From RYN-425 sp035542755 (GTDB taxonomy: Bacteria > Patescibacteriota > Saccharimonadia > Saccharimonadales > UBA10212): a stretch of 8,607 nucleotides of DNA. The DNA lies in contig DATKKU010000036.1 in assembly GCA_035542755.1 (NCBI GenBank), positions 1-8,607 of the forward strand, in the 5' to 3' direction. How positions within the stretch are numbered: the first letter of the stretch is position 1; each line of letters starts with the position of its first letter. The notes beneath the pieces are model-generated. The model ran no database searches and had not been told where the DNA came from. It saw only the letters and a list, made by a program, of their open reading frames with translations. Below, piece by piece: positions 1 to 6,820 of the stretch. A program made the position numbers and the translations under genes.

Positions 1-987
1 CAGCGCTTTTTTTAGCGAATCAACCGAGTGTTCGTCAAAGAAATTTCCAGTTTTACCTGGGTTAACATAATCCAGGGCACCGCCGGCCTTGTAAGCAATA
101 ACCGGCGTACCGGCAGCCAGAGCCTCAACCGCCACAATGCCAAAATCGTCAATGCCAGGGAAAATCATAGCCTGCGAAGTTTGAAAATAATGGGCCACCT
201 CCTCGTCAGTTTTGCCACGCAGGAAGGTGACGCTTTTGCCGGCCAGTTTTTTAAGTTTCCGGTGCTCCGGACCATTGCCAATAACAATTAGCGGCAAATC
301 CAGCTGGCTGCAGGCGGCGACTGCCAGGTCAAAGCGCTTGTAGGGAGTTTGGCGGCCGGCGGCCACAAAGCCGTGCCTCGGCTCCTGCTTATCCAGGTTA
401 AATCTTTCAATATCTACCGGCGGATGTATAACTACGGAATCGCGGCCATAGCATTGCTTGATTTGCTGCTTGATATGGTTGGAGTTGGCAATCAAAAAGT
501 CTGGCCGCTGGGCGGCTTTAAAGTCCCAGCGCCGCAGTGGTCCAACCAGTATTTTTAATCCCAGACGAGCCAGAAAGTCCAGCCGGCCAAAACCCGGATG
601 TTTTAGATAATCATCGTAACGGCTCCAATAGTAATGTGTTGGCGCATTACAGTAACTTACATGGATGGATGGTTTTTTGACTTTAACACCTTTGGCCTCG
701 GCGCCGGATACTGAAAGTACTAAGTCGTAGCCGCTCAAATCCAAGTGGCTAAAATACCAGGCTCTAAAGACCGGCAAAAACTTTCGTAAACTAAGCGGTA
801 GCTTTTGCAGCCAGCCCACCCGCACATCGGCGTCAGAAAACCAATCGCCGCCGTGCCATATAGCCGGGTCTGAATTGTATTGAGAGGTGTAAATTGGCGC
901 GTCTGGGTACATTCTGTGGAGCTCCAGCGTTACTCGCTCAGAACCACCTGTGCCAATCAGCCAATCGCAGACAATAGCTACTTTCAA
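1..987 (-). CDS. GT4-family glycosyltransferase, WbaZ/mannosyltransferase-like, C-terminus cut by window edge
   Basis: A retaining GT-B glycosyltransferase that would add a sugar from a nucleotide donor to a lipid-linked glycan on the cytoplasmic face of the membrane. The frame is open for 329 codons and runs off the left edge. I chose a TTG start at 985-987. It gives the family N-terminus MKVAIVCDWLIGTGGSERV (Rossmann start plus GG(S/A)E(R/K)V acceptor-side loop), and a TAG lies in frame only two codons upstream. The donor-site segment GRQTPYKR is at residues 211-218. The segment FPGIDDFGIVAVEALAAGTP lies at about 276-295 and holds the E-x7-E motif as D280-x7-E288, with Asp in place of the first Glu. 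GGALDYV follows, as in WbaZ-type mannosyltransferases. The start lies 3 nt after the stop of the phosphoglycosyl transferase and has no good Shine-Dalgarno, so it is probably coupled to that gene. Family assignment is firm; the sugar is unknown. Confidence 0.9.
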   Translation of the reverse strand, partial: MKVAIVCDWLIGTGGSERVTLELHRMYPDAPIYTSQYNSDPAIWHGGDWFSDADVRVGWLQKLPLSLRKFLPVFRAWYFSHLDLSGYDLVLSVSGAEAKGVKVKKPSIHVSYCNAPTHYYWSRYDDYLKHPGFGRLDFLARLGLKILVGPLRRWDFKAAQRPDFLIANSNHIKQQIKQCYGRDSVVIHPPVDIERFNLDKQEPRHGFVAAGRQTPYKRFDLAVAACSQLDLPLIVIGNGPEHRKLKKLAGKSVTFLRGKTDEEVAHYFQTSQAMIFPGIDDFGIVAVEALAAGTPVIAYKAGGALDYVNPGKTGNFFDEHSVDSLKKAL

Positions 988-990
988 AAC

Positions 991-2436
991 CTACTTTGCC
1001 CCAATGCGATTTACCAGAAGCCGAAAAGTTTTGACGATTATTACCATATCCATCCAAAGATTCCAGTTTTGAACGTAGTAAAGATCAAGCTTGCGGCGTT
1101 CACTAGACGGGATATCGCGACGTCCAGAAACCTGAGCCAGACCCGTTAAACCGGACTTTACGGCCAGTATAAGATCTTTTTGGCTATAGAGCTTCCACTC
1201 GTCCACTTGCAGCGCCCTGGGTCCGACCAGGCTAATGTCGCCCTTGACCACATTTAGCAGCTGGGGTAGTTCGTCCAGACTGGTCTTGCGCAGAAATTTT
1301 CCTATTCGTGACACCCGAGGGTCATCGGGTATTTGGTCGCCGCCCCTGCGGTACGGCTCAATAAGGTCTGGCCTCCCCATTTTGCTAAAGGCTTGCTCCG
1401 GAGTTAGGCCGCTGTAAGCCCTTGTGTGTGAGCGGAACTTATAAATCTTGGTTTTGTGTCCAAAGCGCGTCAGGCGGGAATCTTTAAAAAACACTGGTGC
1501 CCGAAGGTCGCTTAGCTTTATCAGCAGGCCAATCACTAGCATAAAAGGCGAAGCAATTATTAAGAAGAGCCCCCCCAGGACTATATCGCTCAATCTCTTA
1601 ACAATTCGCCCCCAGCCGATTAGGGCAGTTTGGTGGACGGCGATGACCGGAATTGAGGAGCGGAAGAGCTCAACTGTGATATTGCCGACAAACAGCTCGC
1701 TATTTCCGGGGACGAAGCGATAAGAAACGTGATTTGTAAGGGCAAACTCTAAGATTTTATTATTACGTTCGCCCGTAACAAACAGCTCGGTCTGGACGAT
1801 TGAATGGATATCATCGGTGGGTATTTTTTCTACGGCCTCGTCAAAATCGTCAAAAACCGGGATGTCGGGGTACTTATCTTTGGAGTGGGATTTATTTCCG
1901 ACTACACCAACTATGCGATAGCCGGAAATCTTGGAATCGGCCAACGCCTCAACAAGCTCCTGGGCAATTTTGGTATTGCCGACAATGAGCAGGTTAGTAA
2001 TACCAATGTCGTATTTGAACATCCAAGAACGGATAGCCCGGGCTAAGGTTCTAAAAATGACTAAAAATCCAAAGCTAAGCAAAAAAGCATAGACCGGCAC
2101 CATTTTTGACGGGAAAACCGGGTCAATTCTGGTATAGGCATAACTCATCACAAACAACATTCCAACAAACGAGCCTATAAACAGACGGCCAATTTCAGAG
2201 AAGCGCTTCTCGTAGATAGAACCGTTGTATAGACCAAGCAGGGCAAAAATTAAAAGCCAAAAGGGAAGCAGCGCCAAAAAAATCCCAAGGTAGGTGCCAG
2301 CCGGGATTGGGTGGGCCACCGGTACGCTGTACAAGCGGCTGCGTATTAAATAAGCGCCAACAAAAGCCAGCGCCAGCGCTAGAAAGTCCCCCACCACCAA
2401 AAATAAATCATAGATGAGCGACGCGTTCTTTTTCAT
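991..2436 (-). CDS. Polyprenyl-phosphate sugar-1-phosphate transferase (WbaP/CpsE-type polytopic phosphoglycosyl transferase)
   Basis: This enzyme starts a surface glycan by moving a sugar-1-phosphate from a nucleotide sugar to undecaprenyl phosphate at the inner leaflet. The 481 residues match the full-length family. There are about four N-terminal membrane segments (roughly 8-30, 48-70, 84-102, 112-130). A Rossmann-like CoA_binding_3 region follows (NLLIVGN at 148-154 to about 270), then a re-entrant hydrophobic helix (about 282-307) and the catalytic Bac_transf domain. KFRS is at 333-336, [20 protein letters not shown] at 371-390 and LVGPRA at 403-408. The catalytic Asp-Glu dyad known from PglC is present as D388-E389 in SLDELPQ. 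Between KFRS and DDPR sits [10 protein letters not shown] (341-350), which I recall from Patescibacterial homologues. It is the first gene of a leftward unit with the GT4 gene. The ATG has no Shine-Dalgarno, but a -10 box lies 9 nt upstream. The sugar specificity cannot be read. Confidence 0.93.
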   Translation of the reverse strand: MKKNASLIYDLFLVVGDFLALALAFVGAYLIRSRLYSVPVAHPIPAGTYLGIFLALLPFWLLIFALLGLYNGSIYEKRFSEIGRLFIGSFVGMLFVMSYAYTRIDPVFPSKMVPVYAFLLSFGFLVIFRTLARAIRSWMFKYDIGITNLLIVGNTKIAQELVEALADSKISGYRIVGVVGNKSHSKDKYPDIPVFDDFDEAVEKIPTDDIHSIVQTELFVTGERNNKILEFALTNHVSYRFVPGNSELFVGNITVELFRSSIPVIAVHQTALIGWGRIVKRLSDIVLGGLFLIIASPFMLVIGLLIKLSDLRAPVFFKDSRLTRFGHKTKIYKFRSHTRAYSGLTPEQAFSKMGRPDLIEPYRRGGDQIPDDPRVSRIGKFLRKTSLDELPQLLNVVKGDISLVGPRALQVDEWKLYSQKDLILAVKSGLTGLAQVSGRRDIPSSERRKLDLYYVQNWNLWMDMVIIVKTFRLLVNRIGAK

Positions 2437-2437
2437 C

Positions 2438-2443
2438 TATACT
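2438..2443 (+). promoter_or_regulatory. Candidate -10 box for the ligase/GtrA/LexA-like operon
   Basis: TATACT matches the -10 consensus at five of six positions and lies 14 nt before the ATG at 2458, implying a leader of about 8 nt. I see no good -35; the expected place near 2415-2420 reads TGAGCG. It faces the minus-strand -10 with only 2 bp between them. Confidence 0.42.
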
Positions 2444-2445
2444 AG

Positions 2446-2472
2446 ATTGTAGCATTTATGAAGACTCATCAA
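2446..2472 (-). promoter_or_regulatory. Promoter for the phosphoglycosyl transferase gene (extended -10)
   Basis: Read on the minus strand, TGCTACAAT is an extended -10 (TACAAT at 2446-2451, TG at 2453-2454). TTGATG at 2467-2472 is a weak -35 with a short 15-nt spacer. The -10 ends 9 nt before the ATG at 2436, so the transcript would begin about 3 nt before the start codon. The -35 lies inside the coding sequence of the divergent ligase gene. Confidence 0.55.
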
Positions 2473-3804
2473 TCTGTTTCAAAGGTCGCTTTGCCCCTAG
2501 CTTGGATTACTGGTTTTATTTTGGCAATGCTGCCGTTTCATGCATTTTTGACCGTTTGGCTGTCTAGCGGGCTTGGCCACTACACACTGCTGCGCCTTTG
2601 GAAGGAATTTTTAATCACCATTCTACTAATCGGTGCAGTTTATTTACTGGTAAAAAACCGGCCACTTTTTAAAGTAATGGCCGGCTCCTGGCTGTTTAGG
2701 CTAATGGGTCTTTACGCTTTACTGCTGCTTCTGAGCGGGGGTTTGGCTTACTTTGGAAATTCGGTGGCTGGCAAGGCCTTAGCCTACGGCGAGCTACTAG
2801 ACCTGCGTTTTTTGGTCTTTTTCTGCATCGTCTGGGTAATTGCTGCCAATTCACCAGTCCTCTATCAAAACTGGCGGCGGCTGCTACTGCTGCCAAGCCT
2901 TATAGTAATAATTTTTGGGCTGGTTCAGTACTGGTTGCTACCCTATGATTTTTTACGGCACTTTGGCTACGGGCCGAACACCATCAGCCCCTACGAGACT
3001 ATCAACCACAATCTTAAATATCTGCGGATAGAATCAACTCTGCGCGGTGCTAATCCACTGGGCGCTTATTTGCTGCTGATAGTTACGGCCCTCACAACTC
3101 TGATAGTAAGAGCCAAAGCCCGGCGGGTCTCAAAGTCTATTTTTCTAGCTGCCGCACTGGTTGCCCTAACTCTAACTTTTTCGCGCAGCGCCTGGCTTGG
3201 CACGCTGCTTAGCGTCGGCGTTGTGCTTTGGCTGAGCCTTAAATCTGACCAGGCCCGCCGGACGAGCTTAATAGTTGCAGGCTTGGTTATATTTACGGCG
3301 GCAATCGTCGGTATCGGCCTGCGTCAAAACACCAGGCTGCAGGACGCAGTTTTACACACCGATAACCAGTCCACGGCCCAGGCCAGCTCTAACCAGGGTC
3401 ACAGCGTGGCTTTTAAAAGTGGGGTTTCCGATATAGTTCATCGTCCGTGGGGCGACGGCGTCGGCACGGCCGGTCCGGCCTCTGTCTATAACAAGCAACC
3501 AGCTCGTATTGCTGAAAACTATTATTTGCAAATAGGCCAGGAGGCCGGCCTGGTTGGCATGGGATTATTCATCGCTATAAATGTGATGGTCGGATGGCAG
3601 CTTTACAAAAAGCGCGGCGACAGCCTGGCCGTAGTATTGCTAGCTAGCTTAGTCGGCCTTGGCTTTGTTAATTTACTTTCGCACGCCTGGGCCGATGATA
3701 CTTTAGCTTATATCTGGTGGGGACTAGCCGGAATTTGTCTGGCTCCTGCTATACTTACAGGTAGACCGAAGGCCAAATATGGCAAAACCGAAAACATCGC
3801 ATAG
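2458..3804 (+). CDS. O-antigen ligase / Wzy polymerase family membrane protein (Wzy_C)
   Basis: A 448-residue polytopic membrane protein of the O-antigen ligase superfamily. Members use undecaprenyl-linked glycans outside the membrane, either joining repeat units (Wzy) or transferring the glycan to a lipid or protein (WaaL, PglL). About ten to twelve hydrophobic segments are visible. Family signatures are LRGANPLGAYL (195-205), TFSRSAWLG (240-248), a long hydrophilic external loop at about 286-355 with HRPWGDGVGTAG (328-339), and ENYYLQIGQEAGLVG (353-367) before the last membrane block. The ATG at 2458 lacks a Shine-Dalgarno but has a -10-like TATACT 14 nt upstream. The 3' end overlaps the GtrA-like gene by 26 nt, so the two are co-transcribed. 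Polymerase and ligase cannot be told apart from sequence. If the host lacks an outer membrane, as Saccharibacteria appear to, the acceptor is not lipid A. Confidence 0.87.
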   Translation: MKTHQSVSKVALPLAWITGFILAMLPFHAFLTVWLSSGLGHYTLLRLWKEFLITILLIGAVYLLVKNRPLFKVMAGSWLFRLMGLYALLLLLSGGLAYFGNSVAGKALAYGELLDLRFLVFFCIVWVIAANSPVLYQNWRRLLLLPSLIVIIFGLVQYWLLPYDFLRHFGYGPNTISPYETINHNLKYLRIESTLRGANPLGAYLLLIVTALTTLIVRAKARRVSKSIFLAAALVALTLTFSRSAWLGTLLSVGVVLWLSLKSDQARRTSLIVAGLVIFTAAIVGIGLRQNTRLQDAVLHTDNQSTAQASSNQGHSVAFKSGVSDIVHRPWGDGVGTAGPASVYNKQPARIAENYYLQIGQEAGLVGMGLFIAINVMVGWQLYKKRGDSLAVVLLASLVGLGFVNLLSHAWADDTLAYIWWGLAGICLAPAILTGRPKAKYGKTENIA

Positions 3805-4267
3805 TAAGCTCGCAGCCCAATTTATAAAATACGCAATTTCTGGCGGGGCCTATTTTTGGAGTGGCTATCTTATATTTTTTGTCTGCTACAGCGTTTTACA
3901 CTGGAATCTGTGGTGGGCCAAACTGAGCGCCAACATAATTGGCTGGATTGTTAACTTTAGCCTGCAGCGCTACTGGGCCTTTAGCAACCCCGAACTCAAA
4001 AAACACCAAACTCAGGTGACTGGTCGCTACGCTGTAATAACTCTGGTGGATTTTGTACTGGACTATCTAATTGTTTCCGGCCTGAAAACTCTCGGTCTAA
4101 CCCCCTATCTTGGTCAGTTTGTCAGCGCCGGCTTTTTCGGAATCTGGAATTTTCTTTGGTACCGCTACTGGGTCTTTCCGGAAAAGTTTACTAAAAAAAG
4201 TAAGCGAGTCCATACTGTCCGAGTTGGCCACAGGCCGCACGGACACGGCGCTTACAGAACCAGCTAG
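3779..4267 (+). CDS. GtrA-like four-TM membrane protein
   Basis: A 162-residue protein of the GtrA/DPMS family (Pfam GtrA). These small four-helix proteins are thought to help move or use polyprenyl-phosphate-linked sugars in glycan modification. Hydrophobic segments lie at about 14-38, 44-66, 83-103 and 108-130. The family's paired signatures are present: FIKYAISGG near the N-terminus (15-23), NFSLQRYWAF ending TM2 (59-68) and NFLWYRYWVF ending TM4 (124-133). The start ATG is inside the ligase gene (26-nt overlap), with GAAGG a few nt upstream as a plausible ribosome site. Most family members end soon after the WVF motif. Here a basic, His-rich tail of about 29 residues follows, and its coding sequence holds the inverted repeat at 4216-4245. 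The exact lipid-linked substrate is unknown. Confidence 0.87.
   Translation: MAKPKTSHSKLAAQFIKYAISGGAYFWSGYLIFFVCYSVLHWNLWWAKLSANIIGWIVNFSLQRYWAFSNPELKKHQTQVTGRYAVITLVDFVLDYLIVSGLKTLGLTPYLGQFVSAGFFGIWNFLWYRYWVFPEKFTKKSKRVHTVRVGHRPHGHGAYRTS
4216..4245 (+). promoter_or_regulatory. Nested inverted repeat upstream of the LexA-like gene
   Basis: TGTCCG (4216-4221) pairs perfectly with CGGACA (4240-4245). Inside it, GGCC-ACA-GGCC (4226-4236) forms a second short stem. The element is in the last codons of the GtrA-like gene and ends 28 nt before the next start codon. No T-run follows, so it is not an intrinsic terminator. It could be an RNA hairpin affecting the next gene, an operator, or chance. 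Confidence 0.3.
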
Positions 4268-4273
4268 GAAGAT

Positions 4274-4765
4274 ATGGATGCCAAGCAACAGTCGCCGAGC
4301 GTAGTTAGGCCAACAAAAAAGCAGCAGGAGCTGCTGGAATTTATAGAAGCCTTTATCGCCGAGCACGGCTATAGCCCCAGCTACCGTGAGATTTGCGCCG
4401 GACTTAAGTACACATCAGTGGCGACGGTTTCTCTGCACGTTAATAACCTTATCAAGCGCGGCCATTTACAAAAACGCGACCGTTCGGCGCGCTCGCTGGA
4501 AATAGTTAAGCCAGCTCTGGCCGCTGAGCACAAGCTAACTGTTAAGCAATTAAACACTGCTGAAGAAAAGTGGCTAATTGATAAAGTTGAGCAGTTTTTT
4601 AAAGAAGTTGAAGCTGCACCAGCTGCTAGTACCAAGCAATTTGACGAGCTTCACATACTTATTGGTGCGCTCAGAGTGCTGGGTCTAGACGGTGCGGCTA
4701 ATTCTTACACGCCGCGCCTGTCAAAGCTAAAACAACGCTCAAGCAAAAACGAATACGCAGTTTGA
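4274..4765 (+). CDS. LexA-type winged-helix DNA-binding protein lacking the S24 peptidase domain
   Basis: A predicted transcription regulator of 163 residues. Residues 13-78 resemble the LexA N-terminal domain: RPTKKQQELLEFIEAFIAEH, then PSYREICAGL (35-44), a recognition-helix region at about 48-62 (SVATVSLHVNNLIKRG), and a wing ending SARSLEIV (71-78), equivalent to the GxxRGIRLL end in LexA. True LexA proteins are about 200 residues and carry an Ala-Gly cleavage site and a Ser-Lys protease dyad. None of this is recognisable here. The remaining 85 residues look helical (TAEEKWLIDKVEQFFKEVEA at about 95-114, then FDELHILIGALRVLGLDG) and match nothing I know. AGGA at 4266-4269 lies close before the ATG. 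The gene begins 6 nt after the GtrA-like stop, so it is probably part of the glycan operon. RecA-triggered self-cleavage is not expected; its targets are unknown. Confidence 0.8.
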   Translation: MDAKQQSPSVVRPTKKQQELLEFIEAFIAEHGYSPSYREICAGLKYTSVATVSLHVNNLIKRGHLQKRDRSARSLEIVKPALAAEHKLTVKQLNTAEEKWLIDKVEQFFKEVEAAPAASTKQFDELHILIGALRVLGLDGAANSYTPRLSKLKQRSSKNEYAV

Positions 4766-4771
4766 AGGAGC

Positions 4772-6292
4772 CTAATGGACCGCGGCAACAGCTCCCGGCG
4801 CTCCGCCCTCGCTGGCAGTAGGGTGTTCGTGCGAGTCGCGTAGCGGGACTTCCTTTATAAACCAGCTGGCAAAGAATGCCACCGAAACAACCAGACCAGA
4901 AATAAGAAACACATCGCTAATAGCACTGGCCAAGGCTTGCCTTATGGCTAAAGAAACGTGGGTGGCGTTTAAACCAGACAACTCGTTAGCAGAAACTTTG
5001 GAGGCCGAGTGGGCCAGATTTTGGGTCAGTCGGTTATTTAAGATGCTGCCCATAACCGCAACGCCCACGGTCGCCCCAATGCTTCTAAACATTTGGACCG
5101 AAGCCGTTACAATTCCAAGCCTGGAGTGGTCAAAAGCATTTTGGACAATTAGGTTAAAGATTGGCATTCCAAGACCCAGGCCGGCGCCCAGCAGTATCAT
5201 ATGCTTGGTTAGCTCGCTGCCGGTGGTAGCCACGTTGACCTTGCTCAGCCAAAGCAAACCAACCGTGATTGCTCCTGTGCCAATCACTGCCAGTGCTTTA
5301 TAACGGCCGGTCCGGGAGACAAACTGCCCGGATAAAATACTGACAACAACCAGACTTAGCACAAGGGGTGTCAAGATAACGCCCGAGTTAGTAGCACTGC
5401 GCCCCAACACATCCTGGGCGAACAGCGGGATGTATAAAATCGCGCCAAACATGGCGATGCCAATCAGAAACACAATCAGCATTGATAGGCTAAAGGTTGA
5501 GTTTTTAAAGAGGTCTAGCGGCAAGATAGCCATGCTCGGACGGCCATACTCCGTAATCGCAAAGCTTGTCAGCAAGATTGCCGCCAGGGAAAAAATACCT
5601 ATGACTTCCCAGGAGGCCCAGGGATACTGTGCACCGCCCCAGACAAAGCCCAGCAGTAACGAAGACAGGCCTCCGGCCAGTAGTCCGGCGCCCAAATAGT
5701 CAATACGCTGGTCTTTTTTGTCTGACTCAATGTGCGGCATAAACCGGCTAATCATATAAAAGGCTACGATGCCCACCGGCACATTGATATAAAAGTTCCA
5801 GCGCCAGCTGGCGTGGTCGGTTAAATAGCCACCCAAAAGCGGCCCAATGACACTGGCCAGTCCAAAGACGGCGCCAATTATGCCTTGCCAGCGACCTCGC
5901 TCTCTGGGTGTAAACAAATCACCAATTACTGCAAAGGCACTACTCATCAGCATACCGGCGCCAACACCCTGGAGTGCCCTAAAGATAATTAGCTGGTCCA
6001 TATTTTGGCTTAAGCCAGAAAGAGCCGAACCAGTTACAAAGATAAAAATAGCTATCAGAAAGATTTTTTTGCGGCCGTAGATGTCGGATAGTTTGCCGGC
6101 AATCGGCACAGAAATAGTGGATGTCAGCAAATAGGCGGTAACTACCCAGCTAAGATCTTGCAATCCGTGAAGCTGGGAAACAATCCGGGGCAGAGCGGTG
6201 GCTACAATGGTTTGGTCAAGCGCCGCCAGCAGCATGCCGCTCATAACGGCCAGCATAATAGTTATTTTTTGTCTGGTTGGCAGATTTATCAT
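4772..6292 (-). CDS. DHA2-family MFS multidrug exporter (EmrB/QacA type)
   Basis: A proton-driven exporter of the major facilitator superfamily, drug:H+ antiporter family 2, usually with 14 membrane helices. Its 506 residues are normal for the family. Motif D1 is [11 protein letters not shown] (25-35, with the intramembrane Asp at 26), motif A is [11 protein letters not shown] (66-76), motif B-like [11 protein letters not shown] lies at 104-114, and motif C, typical of exporters, is [12 protein letters not shown] (144-155). It starts 9 nt after the MarR gene with a strong Shine-Dalgarno (AAGGAG) at 5-nt spacing, so it is expressed from the MarR promoter and is probably that regulator's target. 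Exported compounds cannot be predicted. Its stop is 6 nt from the convergent LexA-like gene's stop, with no evident terminator between. Confidence 0.94.
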   Translation of the reverse strand: MINLPTRQKITIMLAVMSGMLLAALDQTIVATALPRIVSQLHGLQDLSWVVTAYLLTSTISVPIAGKLSDIYGRKKIFLIAIFIFVTGSALSGLSQNMDQLIIFRALQGVGAGMLMSSAFAVIGDLFTPRERGRWQGIIGAVFGLASVIGPLLGGYLTDHASWRWNFYINVPVGIVAFYMISRFMPHIESDKKDQRIDYLGAGLLAGGLSSLLLGFVWGGAQYPWASWEVIGIFSLAAILLTSFAITEYGRPSMAILPLDLFKNSTFSLSMLIVFLIGIAMFGAILYIPLFAQDVLGRSATNSGVILTPLVLSLVVVSILSGQFVSRTGRYKALAVIGTGAITVGLLWLSKVNVATTGSELTKHMILLGAGLGLGMPIFNLIVQNAFDHSRLGIVTASVQMFRSIGATVGVAVMGSILNNRLTQNLAHSASKVSANELSGLNATHVSLAIRQALASAISDVFLISGLVVSVAFFASWFIKEVPLRDSHEHPTASEGGAPGAVAAVH

Positions 6293-6297
6293 ATTTG

Positions 6298-6303
6298 CTC
6301 CTT
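6298..6303 (-). promoter_or_regulatory. Strong Shine-Dalgarno of the MFS gene
   Basis: AAGGAG on the minus strand, 5 nt before the ATG at 6290-6292. It overlaps the TAA stop of the MarR gene (6302-6304), which supports translational coupling of the two genes. Confidence 0.85.
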
Positions 6304-6730
6304 AGTTTTGTTTATCAGTTTTAGCGGACATTTTTTGATACAGGCCAGCCATCTGTGCAAGCTCGCTATCAGTCAGATTATCCAGGCTGGAACGCAAGCC
6401 AGCGAACTTAAGTTTTTGAACCTTTTTTATTGATTGGCGTCCGGCGGCTGTTAGCTCTAGTAAGACTATTCGGCGGTCATTTGCCGAGCGGCTGCGGTTA
6501 ATTAACTTCTTGTCCTCCAGGGGATCCAGCAGTTGGCTAACGGCACTTTTACTAATACCCAAATATTCGGCAACTTGTTTAGCGCTGATGTTCTGGTGGT
6601 AGTAGAGCATAAATAACATGCTGACTTCAGCATGAGACAGACCGGCGGATTGCCAGGCCTTAGTCATAGCCGGCCGTTGGCACCTGGCCATATTCTCAAT
6701 AATGTTTTGAATTGTCTCTGCCCTGTCCAT
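6302..6730 (-). CDS. MarR-family transcriptional repressor
   Basis: A 142-residue winged-helix regulator, the usual MarR length. The N-terminal dimer helix leads into a helix-turn-helix at about 48-78 (ISAKQVAEYLGISKSAVSQL, then LEDKKLINRS). The wing carries the DNA-contacting DRR motif at 85-87 (SANDRRIVLLELTAAG). The C-terminal helices complete the dimer interface. MarR proteins usually bind a palindrome over their own promoter and release it when a small phenolic or drug-like ligand, or cysteine oxidation, changes their shape. One cysteine is present (C17). A near-perfect palindrome lies over the -10 just upstream, and an exporter follows 9 nt downstream. I infer a self-regulated efflux operon. 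No Shine-Dalgarno precedes the ATG. Confidence 0.93.
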   Translation of the reverse strand: MDRAETIQNIIENMARCQRPAMTKAWQSAGLSHAEVSMLFMLYYHQNISAKQVAEYLGISKSAVSQLLDPLEDKKLINRSRSANDRRIVLLELTAAGRQSIKKVQKLKFAGLRSSLDNLTDSELAQMAGLYQKMSAKTDKQN

Positions 6731-6734
6731 AATA

Positions 6735-6765
6735 GTTAAGTTACTTAAATATTAACTAACTTAAC
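6735..6765. promoter_or_regulatory. MarR operator: 31-bp near-perfect palindrome
   Basis: GTTAAGTTA (6735-6743) is the exact reverse complement of TAACTTAAC (6757-6765). TTAA at 6745-6748 also pairs with TTAA at 6752-6755, so 13 of 15 positions are symmetric about 6750. It covers the predicted -10 and start site of the MarR gene, where a bound dimer would block transcription. Binding by this MarR protein is inferred from position. Confidence 0.8.
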
Positions 6766-6777
6766 AAATAAAGTCAA
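6749..6777 (-). promoter_or_regulatory. Promoter of the marR-MFS operon
   Basis: On the minus strand, -35 TTGACT (6772-6777, five of six consensus) and -10 TAATAT (6749-6754, four of six) are separated by exactly 17 nt. The predicted start site is near 6742, giving a leader of about 12 nt before the ATG at 6730. The -10 is at the centre of the palindrome. Confidence 0.7.
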
Positions 6778-6786
6778 GCCGACACG

Positions 6787-6820
6787 GCCTAAAATTTGAT
6801 TACTGAAAGACTCTTTAGGC
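6787..6820. repeat. Inverted repeat after the Pro-rich gene
   Basis: GCCTAAA (6787-6793) and TTTAGGC (6814-6820) are perfect reverse complements with a 20-nt loop. The repeat begins at the stop codon of the Pro-rich protein gene and ends before the MarR -35. A smaller palindrome, AAAGACTCTTT (6806-6816), overlaps one arm. No T-run follows on either strand, so it is at best a weak or factor-aided terminator, or an RNA-stabilising hairpin. Confidence 0.35.

Noticed and set aside
1401..1440. Apparent loss of an acidic residue pair just after KFRS in the sugar transferase
   Set aside because: The catalytic Asp-Glu dyad known from PglC is the DE of SLDELPQ, which is intact (D388-E389); the segment after KFRS is not the active site.
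880..2046. Several plus-strand frames of 60-90 codons inside the sugar transferase gene
   Set aside because: They lie opposite a full-length conserved enzyme, resemble no family and have no coherent domains; they are shadows.
4215..4233. CTGT...ACAG resembling an SOS (LexA) box
   Set aside because: The half-sites are 11 nt apart, not the 8 nt of the E. coli box, and the Gram-positive GAAC-N4-GTTC form is absent; this protein also lacks the LexA protease half.
4944..6080. Plus-strand frames opposite the MFS gene, one of 119 codons
   Set aside because: Shadows of an intact exporter with all motifs.
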